From Lentzea alba (GTDB lineage: Bacteria > Actinomycetota > Actinomycetes > Mycobacteriales > Pseudonocardiaceae), in NCBI RefSeq assembly GCF_011067745.1, contig NZ_JAAMPJ010000018.1:150638-214637 (forward strand): a stretch of 64,000 nt of DNA, given 5' to 3'. The notes beneath the pieces are model-generated. The model did not search any database. It saw only the letters and a list, made by a program, of their open reading frames with translations, and was not told the origin of the DNA. The translations under genes and the position numbers were made by a program. Below are positions 50,365 through 59,741 of the stretch, one piece after another. Within the stretch, counting starts at the first letter, position 1; each line of letters opens with the position of its first letter.

Positions 50365-51816
50365 GTGCCGTCGGACGCCGACCTCATCGACGCCGTGCGC
50401 GACGGCAAGGTCGAGGCCTACGGCCAGCTGTACGAACGCCACGTGCGATCCGCCAACATCCTGGCGATGCAGCTCTCCACGTCCTCCGCGGACGCCGACG
50501 ACCTGGTCTCGGACGCGTTCGCCAAAGTCCTCGCCGCGCTGCGTTCCGGTGGAGGTCCAGGAGCGGCGTTCCGGCCCTACCTGCTGACGGCGGTGCGGCA
50601 CGCGGCGTACGACCGGACGCGCAAGGAGAAGCGGCTCGAACTGGCCGGGGACGTCGAGGAGGTTCCGGGCGCGACCAGGGCCACCAGCGTGCCGTTCCGC
50701 GACAAGGCGGTGGAGGACCTCGACCAGGCGATGGCCGCCACGGCGTTCGCCACGCTGCCCGAACGGTGGCAGACGGTGTTGTGGCACACCGCGATCGAGG
50801 GCCAGTCGCCCGGCGAGATCGCGCCGTTGCTGGGACTGACCGCGAACGGCGTCTCCGCGATGGCGTTCCGCGCCCGCGAAGGACTGCGCAAGGCGTTCCT
50901 GCAGGCGCACGTCAACCAGGAACCAGCCGAGAAGTGTCGTGCCACCGTCACCAAGCTCGGCGCCTGGACGCGCGGCGGGCTCAAGGGACGCGAGGCCGTC
51001 CAGCTCGACGCGCACATGGACGACTGCGCCGAGTGCCGCAAGCTCGCCAGCGAACTGTCCGACGTCAACGGCGCGCTGCGCGGCATGATCGCGCCGATCG
51101 TGCTCGGCACGGGCACCGCCGGCTACCTGGCCGCCGCCGCGACCAAGGGCGCGGCCGTGTCCCTCAGCGCGACCTCCTGGCTCGGTGTGGCCGCCTCGGC
51201 CGCCGCGGTCGTGGTCGTCGCCGCGTCCGGCGTCGTCAGCACGGACGGTTCGTCGACGCCCCAGGCCGCCCCGCCGTCCACGTCGTCGACGACCTCGGCC
51301 GGTTCCGTGCAGCAGACCAGCCAGCCGGGCTCCATCCCGAGCTCCGGCATCGTCGTCGCGCCGGGCAGCACCGCCGGCTCCGCCACACCGGCGGCCGACG
51401 AGAACGTCATCACTGCCACGGGTCCGACCACGACCACCTCCTTCGCCCCCGCGGCGGGCGGCACGCCCAGCCTCGCCGCGAACGCTCCCGCCGAGATCGC
51501 GATGACGACGGAGGGCCCGCCCAACGAGATGAACATCGCCATCACCAACAACGGCTCGGCCCCCACGACCCTGCCAACGTTGACGCTGACCATGCCCGAC
51601 AAGGTCAAGACGGTCGGTCCCGGCAAGATCTCCGCGGGGTTCGTCGGCTGCCCGGCGGGCAAGGACACCGTCACCTGCGAGGGCGGGCAAACGCTCGCGC
51701 CGGGCCAGACGATCACGTTCCGGGCGCGGCTGCAGGCCGGACCGAAAGCCGGGAGCGGCACCATCACGGGCTCCGCGGGCCAGCTGCGGGTGAACATCTC
51801 GATCACGATCTCGTAG
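50365..51816 (+). CDS. ECF sigma factor fused to zinc anti-sigma-like domain and membrane anchor
   Basis: 483 residues. Sigma region 2 (about 3-75: DLIDAVRDGKVEAYGQLYER, DADDLVSDAFAKVLAAL) and region 4 (about 115-170: LPERWQTVLWHTAIEG, LGLTANGVSAMAFRAREGL) are followed by a zf-HC2-like motif LDAHMDDCAECRKL. A membrane helix comes next (about 265-290, GVAASAAAVVVVAASGVV), then a Thr/Ser/Ala-rich stretch and an extracytoplasmic beta-domain (about 380-483). Sigma and anti-sigma-like parts in one membrane protein imply control by proteolytic release or conformational change. GTG 50365 is preferred; TTG 50344 in the same frame is the alternative. No separate anti-sigma gene is adjacent. Confidence 0.82.
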   Translation: MPSDADLIDAVRDGKVEAYGQLYERHVRSANILAMQLSTSSADADDLVSDAFAKVLAALRSGGGPGAAFRPYLLTAVRHAAYDRTRKEKRLELAGDVEEVPGATRATSVPFRDKAVEDLDQAMAATAFATLPERWQTVLWHTAIEGQSPGEIAPLLGLTANGVSAMAFRAREGLRKAFLQAHVNQEPAEKCRATVTKLGAWTRGGLKGREAVQLDAHMDDCAECRKLASELSDVNGALRGMIAPIVLGTGTAGYLAAAATKGAAVSLSATSWLGVAASAAAVVVVAASGVVSTDGSSTPQAAPPSTSSTTSAGSVQQTSQPGSIPSSGIVVAPGSTAGSATPAADENVITATGPTTTTSFAPAAGGTPSLAANAPAEIAMTTEGPPNEMNIAITNNGSAPTTLPTLTLTMPDKVKTVGPGKISAGFVGCPAGKDTVTCEGGQTLAPGQTITFRARLQAGPKAGSGTITGSAGQLRVNISITIS

Positions 51817-51866
51817 GTATTCCAGGTCGGACAGCGAGAACCGGTGCGACGACGCACCATGAGCCG

Positions 51867-52340
51867 GTGGAAGAGCTCACGGCGGCGCTCACCGGGCTGG
51901 AGGCGCCGTTCCGCACGCTCGTCGACGACTCGGAGTGGGCGCACGCGAGCGTCGAGGGCCTGGTGCTCGACGTCGGCCGGTGGTGGACCGCCGGCGCCGA
52001 GACCCGCCTCCAGCCGCAGGTGACGTTCAGCGACGCCTTCAGCGAGGCCGCGCGTCACCGCGGCGGCGTGTACGTCGAGGGGTTCATCTGGGTGAACGGC
52101 GGCGCGGTCGCCGCCGCGTGGTGCGGGCAGGGCGACCGGGTCGTGTACGGGCCGCGGGCGGAGCAGTACCTGGGAGTGCCGCTGTCACCGCACTTCTGCC
52201 GCCGGATCCAGCAGCGCAACGGCACAGCCGCGGTGCTGATGAGCAAGCATCCCAAGCTGTTGCCGTTGCTGCGAGACGGACTGCCGCGCGGCGCCGTCCT
52301 TCCCGGAGGACGGCCGGGACCGCGGTCACTCGGTGCCTAG
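51867..52340 (+). CDS. Hypothetical protein
   Basis: 157 residues starting at GTG 51867, 50 nt after the sigma gene. The composition is ordinary for this genome: helices near EELTAALTGLEAPFRTLVDD, beta-like GGVYVEGFIWVNGGAVAAAW and a central VVYGPRAEQYLGVPLSPHFC. No signal peptide, membrane helix or known motif was recognised. Its 3' end overlaps the convergent SARP gene by 15 nt. It is called a gene because GC3 is high throughout and the frame is long without alternative. Confidence 0.55.
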   Translation: MEELTAALTGLEAPFRTLVDDSEWAHASVEGLVLDVGRWWTAGAETRLQPQVTFSDAFSEAARHRGGVYVEGFIWVNGGAVAAAWCGQGDRVVYGPRAEQYLGVPLSPHFCRRIQQRNGTAAVLMSKHPKLLPLLRDGLPRGAVLPGGRPGPRSLGA

Positions 52341-55043
52341 CGCCGCGAACCTCTCCTCGGCTTCCTGTGCGTGCCGCGCTGCCCGCACGGGGTCAGCAAC
52401 AACCTTGGCGAGGTGCTTGTGCGCGTTCGCGGCCTCACGCTTGTCGTCGATCCGTTCCGCCAGATCCAACGCCTCGCGCAACAGCGCCTCGGCTTCAGCG
52501 GGCCGCCCGGCCGCGGTGAGCACGTCGCCCAGGTAGTTCAGCACGACGGTTTCGGTGGTGACGTCACCGATCGCGCGCACGGCCGCCAGCGCGGAGGTCA
52601 ACGCGTCGAGCGCCTCGTCGTGCCTGCCCATGGCGTGCAGGATCATGCCGAGCGCGCTCTGGGTGTCCGCCTCGTCGCGACGGCTGCCCATCTCGCGCAT
52701 CAGGGTCAGCGCCGACGTGCAGGCCTCCAGCGCCTCGTCGTAGCGGCCGAGCGCGCTGTAGATGTTGCTGACGTTGCTCATCGCCTGCGACTCGAGGTGC
52801 CGGTCGCCGAGCTCACGGGCCACCGTGATGGCCTGTTCCAGCAGGTCGGCGGCCTCGGCGTGGCGTTCGAGAGTCCGGTAGACCAGGGACAGGTTGTTCA
52901 GCGTGCCCGCCACGGCCTGCAGGTCACCCTGCTCGCGGAGCATCTCGATCGCGCGCTCGTTGTAGTAGATGGCGTCGGAGTACCGGCCGGTCTGCCAGAA
53001 CACCATCGCGTAGTTCTTCGTCGTGATCGCGAGCGCCGCCGGTTCGTCCTTCGCCGCTTCCAGCGCCAGCTCGTTGATCGTGGCCCAGTCACGCGTGTAC
53101 CCGCGCACCATGCAGAAGTACGTCATCGCGCGCGCCAGTTGCCACGTGTGTGTGCGCCAGTCGCCGTCGAGCGACAGCGCCACGGCGGCGACGAGCGTCT
53201 GCCGTTCGGTCTCCATCCACTCCACGGCGTGGTCGTAGTCGCGCAGCACGAGCCGCGACGCCGGCCGGTAGGTGATGTCGACCTCGTACTTGCGGGCCGC
53301 GGGCGACATCAGCCGCATCGCCTGGTTCGTGGTGTCCAGGAAGTGGTCGAGCAGCCGGGTCAGCGGCTCGCGCGACGAGTCCACTTTGGACTGAGCGTAC
53401 TGCCGGAGCAGGTCGTGCATCCGGTACCGCCCGAGCGTGGCCGCCTCCAGCAGGTGCACGTCGACGAGGTCCTCGAGCATCCCGTCGCACTCCAGCAGGT
53501 CGAGCTCGCCCAGCGCCGCGGCCTGGTCGACGTCGAAGTCCGTGCCGTGGTGCAGGCCCAGCAGGCCGAAGAGCCGCTGATGTCCGGGCGGGAGCTGACC
53601 GAACGACAACGCGAAGACCGCGTCCAGCTCGGATAATCGTCCCTCGCGCAACCGCGTCGCGAGGTGGGCGGTGGTCCACGTCGGACGGCTGCGCAACCGG
53701 CCGGCGGCCAGTCGCACGGCCAGCGGCAGCCGGCCGCACAGTTCGACGACCTCGCGGGCCGCCTCGTCGGTGCCGCGTTCGTCGCCGACGATCGTGGCGA
53801 ACAGCTGCAGCGCCTCCGCCTCGGACAGCACGTCCAGCGTGAGCGTCGACGTGCCCTCCAGCTCGACCAGCCGCGCCCGTGACGTGACCAGCACCAGCGA
53901 CCCCGGCACGCCCGGCAGCAGCGGCCGCACCTGGGCGGCGCTCGCCGCGTTGTCCAGCACGACCAGCAGCCGCCGCCGGGACAGCTCGGCCCGCCACACC
54001 GCCGCCCGTTCGTCCAGGCTCACCGGGATCTCGTCCAGGCCGAGCGCACGCAGCAGCACGTCCAGCGCGTCCGTTGGTTCCACCTGCGCGCGTCCGGCCG
54101 TGTGTGCGTGCAGGTCGATGAACAGCTGACCGTCCGGATACTCCAGCCGGTGCGCCAAGTGCACGGCCAGCGTCGTCTTGCCGACACCCGGCATGCCGTC
54201 GATCGCGGAGATCACCACCGCCGACCGTCCGGTGACGGCCCTGGTCAGCCGTTCCATCTCGGCCTCGCGGCCGGTGAAGTCCGCGACGTCGCGCGGCAGC
54301 GTGTTCAGGGCGGGCCTGGGTTCGTCGCCACGCAACAGCCGGGCGTGCAGCTCGCGCAGTTCGGAGCCGGGATCGGTGCCCAGTTCCTCGGCCAGCAGGA
54401 CCCGCACGTCCTCGAACGCCTGCAACGCCTCGGCGGGCCTGCTCGCCCGGTGCAGCGCGTGCATGAGCTGCAGCCACAGCTGTTCGCGCAGCGGGAACTG
54501 CTTGGTCAGCCGCCGCAGCTCGCCGATCAGCCGCTCGCCCTGTCCCAGCTCGATCGCGAGCCGGGCGTGCTGCTCGGCGACGGTGAGCCGGCGTTCCTGC
54601 AACAGGGTGAGCTCGGCCTCCAGCCGTGGCCCGATCGCGAGCCCGTCCAGTGCCGGGCCCCGCCACAACGCCAGCGCCTCTTCGTACTTTCCCGCCGCGG
54701 CCCGGTGATCGCCCTGTTTCAGCGCCTCGTCACCGGCGGCGCACAGCTGCCCGAAAACGGTGACGTCGACCTCGTCGCCGGACACCTTCAGCCGGTAGCC
54801 GCCGGGCACGGTCACGAGGTCGTCCAGCACGAGCTTGCGCAAGGCCGCCACGTACGTCCGAATGTTCGATTCCGGTGCCGCGGGCGGAGATTCCCACACC
54901 GCTTCACTCAAGTGTTCAAAGCTGACCGTCTCGTTGGCGTGCAGTGCCAACGCTGCCAGCAACGCCCGTTGCCGGGGCCCGCCCAGCCGCAGTTCGACGC
55001 CCCCACGCCAGATCTGCAGCGGCCCAAGAAGCCGATACCGCAC
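52326..55043 (-). CDS. SARP/AfsR-type regulator (BTAD, NB-ARC, TPR)
   Basis: 905 residues. An OmpR-like winged helix (1-95: LRLGGPRQRALLAALALHAN, NIRTYVAALRKLV) is followed by the bacterial transcriptional activator domain (about 100-245: RGPALDGLAIGPRLEAELTL, FPLREQLWLQLMHALHRASR). The NB-ARC part has ISAIDGMPGVGKTTLAVHLA (about 282-301), LLVVLDNAASAAQVRPLLPG and GRLPLAVRLAAGRL. Then come about seven TPRs (NLSLVYRTLERHAEAADLLE, SNIYSALGRYDEALEACTSA). Such proteins activate secondary-metabolite or stress genes. No biosynthetic cluster is adjacent, so the target may lie elsewhere. ATG 55043. Confidence 0.88.
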   Translation of the reverse strand: MRYRLLGPLQIWRGGVELRLGGPRQRALLAALALHANETVSFEHLSEAVWESPPAAPESNIRTYVAALRKLVLDDLVTVPGGYRLKVSGDEVDVTVFGQLCAAGDEALKQGDHRAAAGKYEEALALWRGPALDGLAIGPRLEAELTLLQERRLTVAEQHARLAIELGQGERLIGELRRLTKQFPLREQLWLQLMHALHRASRPAEALQAFEDVRVLLAEELGTDPGSELRELHARLLRGDEPRPALNTLPRDVADFTGREAEMERLTRAVTGRSAVVISAIDGMPGVGKTTLAVHLAHRLEYPDGQLFIDLHAHTAGRAQVEPTDALDVLLRALGLDEIPVSLDERAAVWRAELSRRRLLVVLDNAASAAQVRPLLPGVPGSLVLVTSRARLVELEGTSTLTLDVLSEAEALQLFATIVGDERGTDEAAREVVELCGRLPLAVRLAAGRLRSRPTWTTAHLATRLREGRLSELDAVFALSFGQLPPGHQRLFGLLGLHHGTDFDVDQAAALGELDLLECDGMLEDLVDVHLLEAATLGRYRMHDLLRQYAQSKVDSSREPLTRLLDHFLDTTNQAMRLMSPAARKYEVDITYRPASRLVLRDYDHAVEWMETERQTLVAAVALSLDGDWRTHTWQLARAMTYFCMVRGYTRDWATINELALEAAKDEPAALAITTKNYAMVFWQTGRYSDAIYYNERAIEMLREQGDLQAVAGTLNNLSLVYRTLERHAEAADLLEQAITVARELGDRHLESQAMSNVSNIYSALGRYDEALEACTSALTLMREMGSRRDEADTQSALGMILHAMGRHDEALDALTSALAAVRAIGDVTTETVVLNYLGDVLTAAGRPAEAEALLREALDLAERIDDKREAANAHKHLAKVVADPVRAARHAQEAEERFAALGTE

Positions 55044-55408
55044 TCACCCTCCTCGCGGGGCATGGTGCCAGAACTCCGGACTGCTGTGCGGAATTTGTGC
55101 GGGCGATCTTGGAAACTCTCCTCACGCCGCTGCGAACGGAGAGTACGAGATGGACAGAAGCAAGTGGCCGGCGCAGAGCTGGTCAGGCCAAGCGGCACGA
55201 TCGCTGCTCCAGTCGTGCGGCGGGCCAGGCCTCCGCCAGGCCGAGTCGCCGTAGTCCGGTTGACGCGCACTCGACCAAGACATCGGATCTCAGCACCTCG
55301 GCAACGAGGGGAATTTCTTCCCACTTCTGCGGAAAGGCGAGATCAGAGCCTCTTTTACGACATCGGTGGGCAGCGACACACGACGTGACCGGGCTCGACT
55401 GAGGTCCG
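55044..55408. other. 365-bp divergent spacer between SARP and LacI genes
   Basis: Read on both strands; no convincing gene, hairpin or TGGGAGCG-type operator. It should contain the two divergent promoters but none matches consensus. A GAGG close to ATG 55409 is the only translational signal. The LacI-type operator seen further on (56590, 56664) is absent here, so the first LacI gene is not visibly autoregulated. Confidence 0.35.
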
Positions 55409-56458
55409 ATGTCCAATCAGAGCCCTACGATGACTGTCATGACCGAGACGGCGAAACGGCGCCCAGGGCCGCGGATCGAAGAAGTCGCGCGGGTCGCAGG
55501 GGTTTCCAAGTCGACCGTTTCGCGCGTGATCAACGACGAGCAGTACGTCAGCGCGAAGGCCCGCGAGGCCGTGCACGCCGCGATCGCCGAGCTGGGCTAC
55601 TCCCCCAACCAGGCCGCGCGGGCGCTCGCGGGCAACCGGGCGAACGCGATCGCCCTGGTGGTCTCCGAGCCGACCGGCCGAGTGCTCTCCGACCCGTTCT
55701 TCGCCGGCGTCCTGCGCGGGATCCACGCCGAGCTCGCCGGGCGGCACATGCAGCTGTTGCTGATGATGAGCCAGCCGTCGGACACCAGCGACCTGGTCAT
55801 GTACCTGAGCAGCGGGCACGTCGACGGCGCGCTGCTGGTGAGCCTGCACGGCGACGACCCGCTGGTGCCGATGCTGGCCGAGATCGGGCTGCCGGTGGTG
55901 TCCGGCGGACGGCCGCTCGGGAGCACCTCCGTGCCGTTCGTGGACTCGGACAACTTCACCGGCGCCCTGGACGCCACCCGGCACCTCGTCTCGCTGGGCC
56001 GCGAGCGGATCGGCACCGTCGCGGGCCCGAAGGACATGGCCGTCGGCGCGGACCGGCTGAGCGGTTTCAAGCGCGGCCTGGCCGAGGCCAAGATCGCCTC
56101 CGACCTCGTGGTGCACGGCGACTTCACGCCGGAGAGCGGCGCGCGGGCCATGGAGCGGTTGCTGCAGAAGGCCCCTGACCTCGACGCGGTGTTCGTCGCG
56201 GCGGACATCATGGCCCTCGGCGCCCTGCAGGTGCTGCACGCCCAGGGCAAGCGCGTGCCGCAGGACGTGGCGGTGGTCGGGTTCGACGACTCGGTGTTCG
56301 CCACGACCGCGACACCGCCGCTGACGACGATCCGCCAGGACGTCGAGGAGCTGGGCCGCACCATGACGTGGCGGCTGCTGTCCGAACTGGCCGGCGAGGC
56401 CGGCCTGCCGCCGTCGCTGTTGCTGCCGACCTCGCTGATCAAGCGGGCGAGCGCGTAA
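55409..56458 (+). CDS. cebR: LacI-family regulator, CebR-like
   Basis: 349 residues with the LacI HTH (about 20-45: EVARVAGVSKSTVSRVINDE), hinge region and periplasmic-binding-fold effector domain (FFAGVLRGIHAELAGRH, DSDNFTGALDATRHLVSLGR, FVAADIMALGALQVLHAQGK). CebR-type repressors bind TGGGAGCGCTCCCA and are released by cello-oligosaccharides. A perfect copy of that site lies 206 nt downstream, at the next operon. ATG 55409 has a near GAGG; ATG 55439 is an alternative. It has a close paralogue at the other end of the sugar operon (61097-62074). Confidence 0.85.
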   Translation: MSNQSPTMTVMTETAKRRPGPRIEEVARVAGVSKSTVSRVINDEQYVSAKAREAVHAAIAELGYSPNQAARALAGNRANAIALVVSEPTGRVLSDPFFAGVLRGIHAELAGRHMQLLLMMSQPSDTSDLVMYLSSGHVDGALLVSLHGDDPLVPMLAEIGLPVVSGGRPLGSTSVPFVDSDNFTGALDATRHLVSLGRERIGTVAGPKDMAVGADRLSGFKRGLAEAKIASDLVVHGDFTPESGARAMERLLQKAPDLDAVFVAADIMALGALQVLHAQGKRVPQDVAVVGFDDSVFATTATPPLTTIRQDVEELGRTMTWRLLSELAGEAGLPPSLLLPTSLIKRASA

Positions 56459-56589
56459 CCATCGGCCACAACTGACAGTCGACGACGGACCGCTCGCCGA
56501 TCTCCCTCAACGAGCGGGTTCGCGGCCAACACCCCTGCTCGGCGCACGCACTCCGACCATCCGACGTCTCCACGCCGTGCGTAACAAAC

Positions 56590-56603
56590 TGGGAGCGTTC
56601 CCA
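56590..56603. promoter_or_regulatory. CebR-type operator O1
   Basis: TGGGAGCGTTCCCA, one base from the perfect CebR palindrome TGGGAGCGCTCCCA. It ends 20 bp upstream of the -35 of the sugar operon. With O2 it could form a repression loop. Confidence 0.8.
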
Positions 56604-56623
56604 GAATCTGACCCCTGGGCCCA

Positions 56624-56652
56624 TTGACAGCCCCATGTCGTGCGGTTAACAC
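56624..56652 (+). promoter_or_regulatory. Promoter of the cellobiose operon
   Basis: A perfect -35 TTGACA (56624-56629), 17 bp, then -10 TAACAC (56647-56652): the best housekeeping promoter in the window. The transcription start should be near 56659. It is bracketed by the two CebR-type operators. Confidence 0.75.
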
Positions 56653-56663
56653 TCTCGAAAACT

Positions 56664-56681
56664 TCTGGGAGCGCTCCCAGA
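56664..56681. promoter_or_regulatory. CebR-type operator O2 (perfect)
   Basis: A perfect 18-bp palindrome TCTGGGAGCGCTCCCAGA, with the exact CebR box TGGGAGCGCTCCCA at 56666-56679. It lies just after the expected transcription start and 30 nt before GTG 56712, where repressor would block elongation or initiation. Confidence 0.85.
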
Positions 56682-56711
56682 ATCCGCCGCAGAGACCGAG
56701 GGAGTTCTCCC

Positions 56712-57977
56712 GTGCGACACCGCAGTTGGGTCAGCGTGCTCCTGCTTTTAACCGCCACTACAGCGTGTTCGTCCGGTGGGGCGACCGAGGGCGGCACGAC
56801 CGAGCTGACCATCGCGACCTTCAACGAGTTCGGCTACGAGGAGCTGTTCAAGGAGTACGAAGCGGCGCATCCAGACGTCAAGATCACCCAGCGCAAGACC
56901 GGCCAGGGCGCACCGCACCACCAGAACCTGTTCACCAAGCTGGGCGCCGGCTCCGGACTCGCCGACATCGAGGCGGTCGAGGAGGGCTTCCTCGCCCAGG
57001 TGATGGCGAAGTCCGGGCAGTTCAACGATCTCAAGGAGATCGGCCCGAAGATCGAGGACAACCGCTGGCTGAAGTGGAAGACCGACGCGGTCACCACCAA
57101 GGACGGCAAGCTGATCGGCTACGGCACGGACATCGGCCCGCTGGCCATGTGCTACCGCAAGGACCTCTTCGAGAAGGCGGGCCTGCCGTCCGATCCCGAG
57201 GCCGTGAAGTCGCTCTTCGCCACCTGGGACAGCTACTTCGCCGCCGGTGACCAGTTCGTCGCGAAGTCCGGCGGGGTCGCGTGGTTCGACAGCGCCTCGC
57301 AGGTCTTCAACGCGATGCACAACCAGCACGAGGTCGGCTACTTCGACAAGTCCGACAAGCTCGTCGTCGAGACCAACCCGGCGATCAAGGCCGACTGGAC
57401 CGCCGTGACGAACGCGGTCGCGAAGGGCCAGTCCGCGAAGCTCGTGGCGTGGAGCAACGAGTGGAACTCCGGCTTCAAGGCCGGTGCGTTCGCCACGAAG
57501 ACGTGCCCGTCCTGGATGCTCGGCGTGGTCGAGGGCCAGGCGGGCCCGGAGAACAAGGGCAAGTGGGCGGTCACCGAGGCGTTCCCGAACGGTGGCGGCA
57601 ACTGGGGCGGTTCGTACCTGACCGTGCCGAAGCAGGGCAAGAACGCGAAGAAGGCCGCCGAGCTCGCCGCGTGGCTGACCGCGCCCGAGCAGCAGGTCAA
57701 GGCGTTCCAGGCCAAGGGCACGTTCCCGAGCCAGGTCGAGGCGCTGAAGTCCCCGTCGCTGCTGGAGAAGACGAACGCCTACTTCGGTGACGTCAAGGCG
57801 GGCGCGCTGTTCGCCGCGCAGGCGCAGAAGGTCACGGCCGCCCAGTACAAGGGTCCGACCGACGGCCAGATCCAGGACAACGTCTTCAGCCCGGCGTTGC
57901 AGTCGGTCGAGCAGGGCAAGAGCGCCGAGGAAGGCTGGAAGACCGCGGTCGCGGAGGCCCAGAAGGTCGCTAAGTGA
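56712..57977 (+). CDS. cebE: Cellobiose-type sugar-binding lipoprotein, CebE-like
   Basis: 421 residues with signal peptide and lipobox TTACSSG. The mature protein is a cluster B sugar receptor: TIATFNEFGYEELFKEYEAA, GYGTDIGPLAMCYRKDLFEK, GGGNWGGSYLTVPKQGKNAK and AWLTAPEQQVKAFQAKGTF. The CebE call rests on gene order (binding protein, two permeases, beta-glucosidase, CebR-like regulators) and the CebR operators. GTG 56712 has GAGGGAG 7 nt upstream; the open frame further up crosses the operator and promoter. It delivers cello-oligosaccharides to the permeases. Confidence 0.85.
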   Translation: MRHRSWVSVLLLLTATTACSSGGATEGGTTELTIATFNEFGYEELFKEYEAAHPDVKITQRKTGQGAPHHQNLFTKLGAGSGLADIEAVEEGFLAQVMAKSGQFNDLKEIGPKIEDNRWLKWKTDAVTTKDGKLIGYGTDIGPLAMCYRKDLFEKAGLPSDPEAVKSLFATWDSYFAAGDQFVAKSGGVAWFDSASQVFNAMHNQHEVGYFDKSDKLVVETNPAIKADWTAVTNAVAKGQSAKLVAWSNEWNSGFKAGAFATKTCPSWMLGVVEGQAGPENKGKWAVTEAFPNGGGNWGGSYLTVPKQGKNAKKAAELAAWLTAPEQQVKAFQAKGTFPSQVEALKSPSLLEKTNAYFGDVKAGALFAAQAQKVTAAQYKGPTDGQIQDNVFSPALQSVEQGKSAEEGWKTAVAEAQKVAK

Positions 57978-58930
57978 CCGCCGTGCTCACCAAGGTGGAC
58001 CGCGAGCGGGAGCAGGAGCCCCGCTCGCGGCCGCCGCGCCATCGACTGTCCGCTTTGGACGCCAAAGTCTCGCCGTACCTCTTCGTCGCGCCGTTCTTCG
58101 TGTTGTTCGGCGCGATCGGGCTCTTCCCGCTGCTGTACACGGCCTACGTGTCGCTGTTCGACTGGGAGCTCGGCGCCGACGAAACACCTTTCGTCGGGCT
58201 CGAGAACTACACGACGTTGTTCAGCGACAGCCAGTTCTGGAACGCGCTGTTCAACACCTTCAGCATCTTCCTGCTGTCGAGCGTTCCGCAGGTGATCGTC
58301 GCGGTCGTGCTCGCCGCGCTGCTCAGCGCGAACCTCCGTGCGCGGACGGCGTGGCGGATGGGTGTGCTGCTGCCGTACGTCGCGTCGCTGGTCGCGTTGG
58401 CGATCATCTTCGGCAACCTGTTCGGACCGCAGTACGGGCTGGTCAACGGCATGCTGTCGGCGGTGGGCATCCCGCCGATCGACTGGCAGGCCGACACGTT
58501 CGGCAGCCACGTCGCGATCGCGTCGATGGTCAACTGGCGGTGGACCGGCTACAACGCGTTGATCGTCCTGGCCGCGATGCTGGCGATCCCGCGCGAGGTG
58601 CACGAGGCCGCCACGGTCGACGGCGCCGGTCCGTTGCGCAGGTTCTTCAGCATCACGCTGCCGATGCTGAAGCCCACGCTGATCTTCGTGATCGTCACCT
58701 CGACGATCGGCGGGCTGCAGATCTTCACCGAGCCGAAGCTGTACGACCCTTCGGCCGGCAGCGGTGGCGGGGCGGAACACCAGTACCAGACCGTCGTGCT
58801 CTACCTGTACCAGTCCGGGTTCCAGCAACTGGACCTCGGTTACGCGTCCGCCATCGCGTGGACGCTGTTCCTCGTCGTGATCGCGGTCGCGGGGCTCAAC
58901 TTCCTTCTCACCAGGAGGGCCGTGCGATGA
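57974..58930 (+). CDS. cebF: Sugar ABC permease, CebF-like
   Basis: 318 residues with six helices (first: LFVAPFFVLFGAIGLFPLL) and the EAA loop VHEAATVDGAGPLRRFFSIT. It is a MalF-type permease of normal size without the periplasmic insertion seen in the 42.3-kb permease. GTG 57974 overlaps the binding-protein stop by 4 nt. It forms a channel with the following CebG-like permease. No ATPase is encoded in this operon, so an MsmK-type ATPase (for example 44888-46081) must serve it. Confidence 0.88.
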   Translation: MTAVLTKVDREREQEPRSRPPRHRLSALDAKVSPYLFVAPFFVLFGAIGLFPLLYTAYVSLFDWELGADETPFVGLENYTTLFSDSQFWNALFNTFSIFLLSSVPQVIVAVVLAALLSANLRARTAWRMGVLLPYVASLVALAIIFGNLFGPQYGLVNGMLSAVGIPPIDWQADTFGSHVAIASMVNWRWTGYNALIVLAAMLAIPREVHEAATVDGAGPLRRFFSITLPMLKPTLIFVIVTSTIGGLQIFTEPKLYDPSAGSGGGAEHQYQTVVLYLYQSGFQQLDLGYASAIAWTLFLVVIAVAGLNFLLTRRAVR

Positions 58931-59739
58931 GACGTCCGTCCTTTGTGGTCTACGGCGTGCTCGCCGCGTTCGTACTGGGCTCGGCGTTCCCGTTCTACTG
59001 GTCGTTCCTGGTGGCGAGCCGGGACAACTCGGTGCTGACCGGGGATTTCACGCTGATGCCGGGCGGGAACTTCTTCTCGAACGCCGCGCGGGTGTTCGAC
59101 ACGATCCCGTTCTGGAAGGCGCTGGGCAACAGCTTCATCGTGTCCGGGACCGTGACGCTGTCGGTGGTGCTGCTGTCCTCGCTCGCCGGGTTCGCGTTCG
59201 CCAAGCTGCGGTTCCGCGGCCGCGGGCTGATGTTCCTGTTCGTCGTCGCGACGCTCGCCGTGCCGACGCAGCTCGGGATCATCCCGCTGTACATGGCGAT
59301 GGCGGAGTTCGGCTGGGCGGGTGAGCTGGAAGCGGTGATCGTGCCGAACCTCGTCACCGCGTTCGGGGTGTTCTGGATGCGGCAGTACCTGGTCGACGCC
59401 ATTCCGGACGAGCTCGTCGAGGCGGCGCGGATGGACGGCTGCAGCCTGTGGCGGACGTTCTGGCACGTCGCGCTGCCCGCGGCCCGCCCGGCCGCCGCGA
59501 TGCTCGGCGTGTTCACGTTCATGCAGTCCTGGAACGACTTCCTGTGGCCGTTGGTCGTGCTGAACGCCGACAACCCGACGATGCAGGTCGCGCTGGAGAA
59601 GCTGCAGAGCGGTTACTACGTCGACTACTCGCTCGTGCTCGCCGGGACGACGCTGGCGACCGTCCCGGTTCTGATCGTGTTCATCGTGCTCGGGCGGCAG
59701 ATCGTCGCGGGTGTCATGCAGGGTGCTGTGAAGGGGTGA
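58927..59739 (+). CDS. cebG: Sugar ABC permease, CebG-like
   Basis: 270 residues, six helices, MalG type, with the EAA loop VEAARMDGCSLWRTFWHVAL. ATG 58927 overlaps the CebF-like stop by ATGA. The short N-terminus (MRRPSFVVYGVLAAFVLGS) leads straight into helix 1. It ends 2 nt before the beta-glucosidase start. Role: second half of the cello-oligosaccharide channel. Confidence 0.88.
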   Translation: MRRPSFVVYGVLAAFVLGSAFPFYWSFLVASRDNSVLTGDFTLMPGGNFFSNAARVFDTIPFWKALGNSFIVSGTVTLSVVLLSSLAGFAFAKLRFRGRGLMFLFVVATLAVPTQLGIIPLYMAMAEFGWAGELEAVIVPNLVTAFGVFWMRQYLVDAIPDELVEAARMDGCSLWRTFWHVALPAARPAAAMLGVFTFMQSWNDFLWPLVVLNADNPTMQVALEKLQSGYYVDYSLVLAGTTLATVPVLIVFIVLGRQIVAGVMQGAVKG

Positions 59740-59741
59740 AG

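Noticed and set aside
55140..55254. Small ORF in the spacer before the LacI gene
   Set aside because: No ribosome site, no domain, and an Arg/Gly/Ser-rich translation typical of random high-GC frames.
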